A DNA stretch of 8,702 nucleotides from an uncultured Eubacteriales bacterium (GTDB lineage: Bacteria; Bacillota; Clostridia; Oscillospirales; QAKW01). Every line of letters starts with the position of its first letter. Position 1 is the stretch's first letter. Both the position numbers and the translations under genes were made by a program. The notes below the pieces were generated by a model that saw only the letters and a list, made by a program, of their open reading frames with translations, had not been told where the DNA came from and did not search any database. This document shows positions 4,460 to 8,702 of the stretch, piece by piece. Location of the stretch: the NCBI GenBank assembly GCA_934378025.1, contig CAKRPM010000043.1, forward strand, positions 1 through 8,702. The letters are read 5' to 3'.

Positions 4460-5576
4460 AGTCTATGCAAAAATCGATTTGGACGCCATTGCGGACAATA
4501 TCGATCAAATTCAAAAGGTGATCGGCAAAAATGTCGGCATTATGGCGGTTATTAAAGCCAATGCATACGGTCACGGCGCGCCTCAGGTGGCGCGGGCGCT
4601 GCAGGATAAGGTGTTCGGTTTTTGCGTGGCCACGGCAGAGGAAGCGTTGGCATTGCGGGACGCCGGCATTGAAAATCCGATTTTGATTTTGGGATACATT
4701 TTTCCCGGCGTCAGCGAAGCGCTGATTATGGAAAACATCTCCATGACGGTATTTGACTTTGAAAGCGCGCTCAGCTTATCGGAAATTGCCGTGCGGCTGC
4801 ATAAAAAAGTCAAGGTGCATATTAAACTGGATACCGGGATGAGCCGAATCGGATTGATGCCGACGTCGGAAAGCGTTGATATCGTGCAAAAAATAGCGGC
4901 GTTACCGGGGATTGAAATTGTCGGTCTGTTTTCGCATTTTGCGCGCGCGGACGAGGCCGATAAAACCTCGGCCAAGGAACAGCTTCGAAAATTCATCGAA
5001 TTTTCCGACGCTTTGGAGGCGGCGGGCGTGATAATCCCGTACCACCACATCTGTAATTCCGCCGGTATTACCGAAATGCCCGACGCACGGTTTAATTTGG
5101 TGCGCTGCGGAATTGCAACGTATGGGCTGTATCCCTCCGAAGAGGTGGATAAAACCCTTGTAAAACTGAAACCGGCAATGAGCTTATATGCGAAGGTTAC
5201 GTATGTAAAGACCGTGCCGGCCGGCACGCCGGTCAGCTACGGCGGTACATTCGTGACCGATCGGCCGACCACGATTGCAACGGTGTCCATCGGCTATGCA
5301 GACGGCTATCCCCGTTCGCTGTCCGGCAAAGGATATGTGATCATCCGAGGGCAGAAAGCGCCCGTTTTGGGGCGGGTCTGCATGGATCAGTGCATGGTGG
5401 ATGTCACCGGTATACCGGACGTGGCACGGGGCGATGTGGTGACGTTGATGGGGCAGGGAATCCCGACGCAAACGGTGGCCGAATTGTCCGAGCGATTGCA
5501 CTACGAACTGATTTGTGATATCGGCGTACGGGTGCCGCGGGTATATGTCGGCAAGAAATACAAAAACGGTCGCTGA
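4446..5576 (+). CDS. alr: Alanine racemase (PLP-dependent)
   Basis: The enzyme interconverts L- and D-alanine and supplies D-alanine for peptidoglycan. The product has 376 residues, the normal length. The N-terminal TIM barrel carries the PLP lysine Lys37 in VIKANAYGHG. The C-terminal beta domain carries the second catalytic base, Tyr265 in VSYGGTF, the same number as in the Geobacillus enzyme. The active-site loop GRVCMDQCMVDV follows (about 308-319). The start at 4446 is preceded by GGAGGG (4432-4437) at an eight-base spacing, inside the end of apbE; the in-frame ATG at 4386 would add 20 unrelated residues. The 14-base overlap suggests co-transcription with apbE, although the functions (flavin transfer and wall precursor) are unrelated. 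Only a weak hairpin-like AGC/GCT with a T run (5597-5603) follows, so termination before ppdK is uncertain. Confidence 0.97.
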   Translation: MLPSRVYAKIDLDAIADNIDQIQKVIGKNVGIMAVIKANAYGHGAPQVARALQDKVFGFCVATAEEALALRDAGIENPILILGYIFPGVSEALIMENISMTVFDFESALSLSEIAVRLHKKVKVHIKLDTGMSRIGLMPTSESVDIVQKIAALPGIEIVGLFSHFARADEADKTSAKEQLRKFIEFSDALEAAGVIIPYHHICNSAGITEMPDARFNLVRCGIATYGLYPSEEVDKTLVKLKPAMSLYAKVTYVKTVPAGTPVSYGGTFVTDRPTTIATVSIGYADGYPRSLSGKGYVIIRGQKAPVLGRVCMDQCMVDVTGIPDVARGDVVTLMGQGIPTQTVAELSERLHYELICDIGVRVPRVYVGKKYKNGR

Positions 5577-5613
5577 TTCTTTTAGCAAAAACTGGCTTTT
5601 TTTCAAAAATAGG

Positions 5614-5641
5614 TGGACAAATTTTGAATTTGTGATATAAT
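5614..5641 (+). promoter_or_regulatory. Strong extended -10 promoter of ppdK
   Basis: TGGACA (5614-5619) and a perfect TATAAT (5636-5641) are 16 bases apart, and TGA before the -10 box (5633-5635) makes it an extended -10. Transcription should start near 5648. The strength fits an abundant central-metabolism enzyme. Confidence 0.82.
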
Positions 5642-5648
5642 AATCTGT

Positions 5649-5663
5649 GACGGCTTGGCCGTC
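5649..5663 (+). other. Hairpin at the predicted 5' end of the ppdK mRNA
   Basis: GACGGC (5649-5654) pairs perfectly with GCCGTC (5658-5663) over the loop TTG, beginning 8 bases after the -10 box. A 5'-terminal hairpin is a known mRNA stabiliser in Gram-positives. A second, weaker hairpin (5679-5683 with 5687-5691) follows, before the ribosome binding site. Confidence 0.5.
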
Positions 5664-5718
5664 TGATGAACCTTGTCAACAATTTTATTGTGTAAATATT
5701 AAAATGGAGGAACAAACT

Positions 5719-8352
5719 ATGAGCAAAAAGTATGTGTATCTGTTCAGCGAAGGTAACGCAACCATGCGGAATCTGCTGGGCGGAAAAGGTGCGAACCTGG
5801 CAGAAATGACCAATTTGGGCTTGCCGGTTCCGCAAGGCTTTACCATCACAACGGAGGCTTGCACAAAATACTATGACGACGGCCGCAAGATCAATGATGA
5901 GATCCAGGCGGAAATCATGGAGTACATCGACAAGATGGAAGGCATCACGGGCAAGAAATTCGGCGATAAGGAAAACCCGCTGTTGGTTTCCGTTCGTTCC
6001 GGTGCCAGAGCTTCCATGCCCGGTATGATGGACACCATTTTGAACCTCGGTTTGAACGAAGAGGTTGTGGAAGTCATCGCTGCCAAATCTGGCAATGCAC
6101 GTTGGGCATGGGACTGCTACAGAAGATTTATTCAAATGTATTCCGACGTTGTTATGGAAGTCGGCAAAAAGTATTTTGAAGAGCTCATCGATGAGATGAA
6201 AGCCAAAAAAGGCGTTACGCAGGACGTTGAGCTGACCGCAGAAGATCTTAAAGAATTGGCGGGTCAGTTTAAGGCTGAGTACAAGTCCAAAATCGGAAGT
6301 GAATTCCCGACCGATCCCAAGGAGCAACTTATGGGTGCGGTCGAGGCGGTTTTCCGTTCTTGGGACAACCCCCGCGCCAACGTATACCGTCGTGATAACG
6401 ACATTCCTTATTCTTGGGGTACTGCGGTAAACGTACAGATGATGGCATTCGGCAACATGGGCGATACCTCCGGTACCGGCGTTGCCTTTACCAGAGATCC
6501 GGCCACCGGTGAAAAGCACCTGATGGGTGAGTTTTTGATGAATGCACAGGGCGAAGACGTTGTAGCCGGCGTCAGAACGCCGCAGCCGATCGCCAAACTG
6601 GGCGAGGTTATGCCGGAAGTTTATGAGCAATTCGTAGGCATTTGCAATAAACTGGAAAACCATTACAGAGATATGCAGGATATGGAGTTTACCATTGAGG
6701 ACAGACATCTGTATATGCTGCAAACCAGAAACGGTAAGAGAACCGCAAAAGCGGCTTTGAAAATCGCATGCGACTTGGTAGACGAGGGCATGATTTCCGA
6801 GAAGGAAGCCGTGGCCATGATCGATCCGAGAAACTTGGATACACTGTTGCATCCGCAGTTTGACGCGAAGGCACTGAAGGCTGCGACGCCGATCGGCAAG
6901 GGCTTGGGTGCTTCTCCGGGCGCTGCCTGCGGTAAGGTTGTATTTACGGCGGATGACGCTGTTGCCTGGAATGAAAAAGGCGAGAAGGTTGTTCTGGTCA
7001 GACTGGAAACCTCTCCGGAAGATATCACCGGTATGAAAGCGGCGCAAGGCATTTTGACCGTTCGCGGCGGTATGACCTCCCATGCGGCGGTTGTAGCGCG
7101 CGGTATGGGTACGTGCTGTGTATCCGGTTGCGGCGATATCAAAATGGATGAAGACAATAAGAAATTTGAGCTGGCGGGCAAAACCTTCCATGAGGGTGAC
7201 TTTATCTCCATTGACGGTTCCACCGGTAATATTTATGACGGTATTATTCCCACGGTTGACGCTGAAATCGCCGGCGAATTCGGCAGAATCATGCAGTTGG
7301 CCGATAAATTCAGAAAGCTCAGCGTTCGCACCAATGCCGATACTCCGGCTGATGCGAAAAAGGCCAGAGAGCTGGGTGCCGAGGGCATCGGTTTGTGCCG
7401 TACGGAGCACATGTTCTTTGAAGCGGACAGAATTGCGGCGTTCCGTGAAATGATTTGCGCCGATTCCGTGGAGCAACGTGAGGCTGCTTTGGAAAAGATT
7501 TTGCCGTATCAACAAGGTGACTTTGAAAAATTGTACGAGGCGTTGGAGGGCTGCCCGGTAACCATTCGTTTCCTGGATCCCCCGCTGCATGAGTTTGTTC
7601 CCACCGAGGAGGCCGATATCGAAATTTTGGCCAATGCCCAGAATAAGAGCGTTGATCAGATCAAGGCCTTGATTGCTTCGTTGCATGAGTTCAACCCGAT
7701 GATGGGTCACCGTGGCTGCCGCTTGACGGTTACCTATCCGGAAATCGCAAAAATGCAGACCAAAGCGGTAATTCGCGCGGCCATCAATGTGAAGAAAAAA
7801 CATCCGGATTGGAACATCGTTCCGGAAATCATGATTCCGTTGGTAGGCGATGTCAAAGAGTTGAAATTTGTAAAAGCCATCGTGGTGGAAGCTGCGGATG
7901 CGGAAATCAAGGCGGCCGGCATTGAACTGAAATATGAAGTCGGTACCATGATCGAGATTCCGAGAGCGGCCATTACTGCGGACGAAATCGCCACTGAGGC
8001 GGAATTCTTCTGCTTCGGCACGAACGACTTGACGCAGATGACCTTCGGCTTTAGCCGTGACGACGCCGGCAAATTCTTGGATGCATACTATGACACCAAG
8101 ATTTATGAAAACGATCCGTTTGCCAAGTTGGATCAAAAGGGCGTCGGCGCTTTGATGAAGACGGCGGTTAAACTCGGCAAGGGCGTTCGCCCGAATATGC
8201 ACTGCGGTATTTGCGGTGAGCACGGCGGCGATCCCTCTTCGGTAGAGTTCTGCCATCAGATCGGGCTGGATTATGTTTCCTGCTCTCCGTTCCGTGTACC
8301 CATCGCTCGTCTTGCCGCTGCGCAGGCTGCCATCAAGGAACAGCGCCAATAA
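5719..8352 (+). CDS. ppdK: Pyruvate,phosphate dikinase
   Basis: The enzyme interconverts pyruvate, ATP and phosphate with phosphoenolpyruvate, AMP and pyrophosphate. In anaerobes it can work as a pyrophosphate-linked glycolytic or a gluconeogenic step. The product has 877 residues, like the Clostridium symbiosum enzyme. The N-terminal nucleotide-binding domain (about 1-340) starts with LLGGKGANLAEM. The swivelling phosphohistidine domain carries GGMTSHAAVVARGMG with His455, the phosphorylated residue, preceded by Thr453. The C-terminal barrel binds pyruvate/PEP and has FGTNDLTQ (766-773) and the acid-base Cys829 in HCGICGEHGG. The start at 5719 has GGAGG (5706-5710) at an eight-base spacing; the in-frame ATG at 5647 lies at the predicted transcription start. 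It is a single-gene unit between its own promoter and tandem terminators. Codon use differs from its neighbours: many AGA arginines and no TTA, CTA or TCA codons. Confidence 0.98.
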   Translation: MSKKYVYLFSEGNATMRNLLGGKGANLAEMTNLGLPVPQGFTITTEACTKYYDDGRKINDEIQAEIMEYIDKMEGITGKKFGDKENPLLVSVRSGARASMPGMMDTILNLGLNEEVVEVIAAKSGNARWAWDCYRRFIQMYSDVVMEVGKKYFEELIDEMKAKKGVTQDVELTAEDLKELAGQFKAEYKSKIGSEFPTDPKEQLMGAVEAVFRSWDNPRANVYRRDNDIPYSWGTAVNVQMMAFGNMGDTSGTGVAFTRDPATGEKHLMGEFLMNAQGEDVVAGVRTPQPIAKLGEVMPEVYEQFVGICNKLENHYRDMQDMEFTIEDRHLYMLQTRNGKRTAKAALKIACDLVDEGMISEKEAVAMIDPRNLDTLLHPQFDAKALKAATPIGKGLGASPGAACGKVVFTADDAVAWNEKGEKVVLVRLETSPEDITGMKAAQGILTVRGGMTSHAAVVARGMGTCCVSGCGDIKMDEDNKKFELAGKTFHEGDFISIDGSTGNIYDGIIPTVDAEIAGEFGRIMQLADKFRKLSVRTNADTPADAKKARELGAEGIGLCRTEHMFFEADRIAAFREMICADSVEQREAALEKILPYQQGDFEKLYEALEGCPVTIRFLDPPLHEFVPTEEADIEILANAQNKSVDQIKALIASLHEFNPMMGHRGCRLTVTYPEIAKMQTKAVIRAAINVKKKHPDWNIVPEIMIPLVGDVKELKFVKAIVVEAADAEIKAAGIELKYEVGTMIEIPRAAITADEIATEAEFFCFGTNDLTQMTFGFSRDDAGKFLDAYYDTKIYENDPFAKLDQKGVGALMKTAVKLGKGVRPNMHCGICGEHGGDPSSVEFCHQIGLDYVSCSPFRVPIARLAAAQAAIKEQRQ

Positions 8353-8394
8353 AAAGTTGACGCAAGTTGCGTAGGCAAAACAACTGATATAAAT

Positions 8395-8437
8395 ACGGTC
8401 ACACAGTCCGTTTGGATTGTGTGACCGTTATTTTTTT
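8395..8437 (+). terminator. Intrinsic terminator of ppdK
   Basis: The arms 8395-8409 and 8414-8428 form a helix of about 15 bp with loop GTTT and one wobble pair. Seven T follow at 8431-8437. It lies about 42 bases past the ppdK stop. Confidence 0.93.
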
Positions 8438-8467
8438 GCCCATTTTCAGCTAAATACACCGTAAATC

Positions 8468-8504
8468 AAGCCGTTGGTTTCACTATGAAATCAGCGGCTT
8501 TTTT
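8468..8504 (+). terminator. Second tandem terminator after ppdK
   Basis: The arms 8468-8482 and 8486-8500 form a 15-bp helix with two wobble pairs and the three-base loop CTA. The T run 8499-8504 follows on the plus strand only. No gene or clear promoter lies between the two terminators, so this is probably a fail-safe for ppdK. Confidence 0.8.
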
Positions 8505-8551
8505 CGTGCCCAAAAATTTTTTTGAAATTTTTTCGTTTAGGGGGTCTATAA

Positions 8552-8644
8552 ATGAGCCTTCTCGCTGGCTACCTATTGAGGGACAAAACGAATTCCCTCG
8601 TGAACCTTGAAAACAGAATATACATTCAACAGGTACATTCCTGA
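8552..8644 (+). CDS. Possible 30-codon leader reading frame near the right edge
   Basis: AGGGGG (8539-8544) lies seven bases before an ATG that opens 30 codons, starting MSLLAGYLLRDK and ending QQVHS, then TGA at 8642-8644. The peptide has no recognised family, signal or clear membrane helix. The frame covers two hairpins: AGCC with GGCT (8555-8570) and GAGGGA with TCCCTC (8578-8599). The spacing and placement before more RNA structure suggest a regulatory leader peptide for a gene beyond the window. It could also be chance. Confidence 0.35.
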   Translation: MSLLAGYLLRDKTNSLVNLENRIYIQQVHS

Positions 8645-8690
8645 TCGGGGGCGAAAGCCCCAGCCGGATGAAGGTGCGCCACGAACTTCC
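8630..8690 (+). other. Structured RNA-like block at the right edge
   Basis: Consecutive short helices are visible: CAGG with CCTG (8630-8643); GGGGC with GCCCC capped by a GAAA tetraloop (8648-8661), extended by ATC with GAT (8644-8646 with 8667-8669); and GAAG with CTTC (from 8670 to 8689). The GNRA-capped helix is typical of folded RNA. I cannot assign it to a known class, and it may continue past the window. Confidence 0.35.
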
Positions 8691-8702
8691 TGCCCACAAG
8701 GG

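Noticed and set aside
5684..5705. Rex-like operator in the ppdK leader
   Set aside because: TTGTGTAA is present but the other half-site is missing, so the match is too weak.
5647..5718. Upstream start of ppdK at 5647
   Set aside because: It coincides with the predicted transcription start and its 5' hairpin. The family N-terminus and a good ribosome binding site fit the start at 5719.
5404..8349. 981-codon minus-strand frame opposite ppdK
   Set aside because: It mirrors ppdK codon by codon and exists because ppdK lacks TTA, CTA and TCA. The product is His-, Arg- and Phe-rich with no domain, and no ribosome binding site or promoter is evident.
8357..8393. Promoter-like TTGACG and TGATATAAA before the ppdK terminator
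   Set aside because: The boxes are 25 bases apart, too far for one promoter, and a start at about 8400 would fall inside the terminator hairpin.
8675..8702. Group II intron 5' end (GTGCGCC at 8675)
   Set aside because: Only the first bases fit the GTGYG start. The following sequence does not show the usual conserved intron start, and no intron protein is in view.
1..8702. Mobile elements, CRISPR arrays, tRNA or rRNA genes
   Set aside because: No transposase or integrase frame, no regularly spaced direct repeats, and no tRNA or rRNA core sequence could be found by reading both strands.

Overview
The window looks like a chromosomal piece of a low-to-mid G+C Gram-positive anaerobe, most likely class Clostridia. 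The reasons are a T-box riboswitch in front of cysE-cysS, strong AGGAGG-type ribosome binding sites, a Clostridium-type pyruvate,phosphate dikinase with its phosphohistidine at residue 455, a lipoprotein ApbE, and sigma-A style promoters. I cannot name the genus.

Layout. Bases 2-79 hold the last codons of a gene that resembles pgsA. A promoter (84-112) then drives a T-box leader (about 118-350). Its specifier triplet is TGC and its T-box bulge reads TGGA, so both tRNA-reading sites point to tRNA-Cys. It controls cysE (434-1081), serine O-acetyltransferase, and cysS (1068-2462), cysteinyl-tRNA synthetase. Uncharged tRNA-Cys would therefore raise both cysteine synthesis and cysteine charging.

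Bases 2463-3250 hold two minus-strand genes converging on cysS: a 55-residue single-pass membrane protein (2546-2713), too short for many gene callers, with its own good promoter and two terminator hairpins; and a 147-residue four-helix membrane protein with a GtrA-like look (2807-3250). Bases 3251-3514 are a divergent promoter region. Its rightward side is a structured leader with up to four stem-loops and a 23-codon upstream reading frame in front of apbE.

Bases 3515-5576 hold apbE (FAD:protein FMN transferase lipoprotein) overlapping alr (alanine racemase) by 14 bases. ppdK (5719-8352) follows with its own strong promoter and a hairpin at the predicted 5' end of its mRNA. It ends in two tandem intrinsic terminators. 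Its codon use differs visibly from its neighbours.

Bases 8505-8702 are a gene-poor, structured stretch with one short reading frame behind a strong ribosome binding site. It runs off the window and may be the leader of the next transcription unit or the edge of an accessory element.

Most of the window is housekeeping metabolism. The parts I cannot explain from known families are the apbE leader, the 55-residue membrane protein with its promoter-flanking inverted repeat, and the block at the right end. No transposase, CRISPR array, tRNA or rRNA gene is visible.
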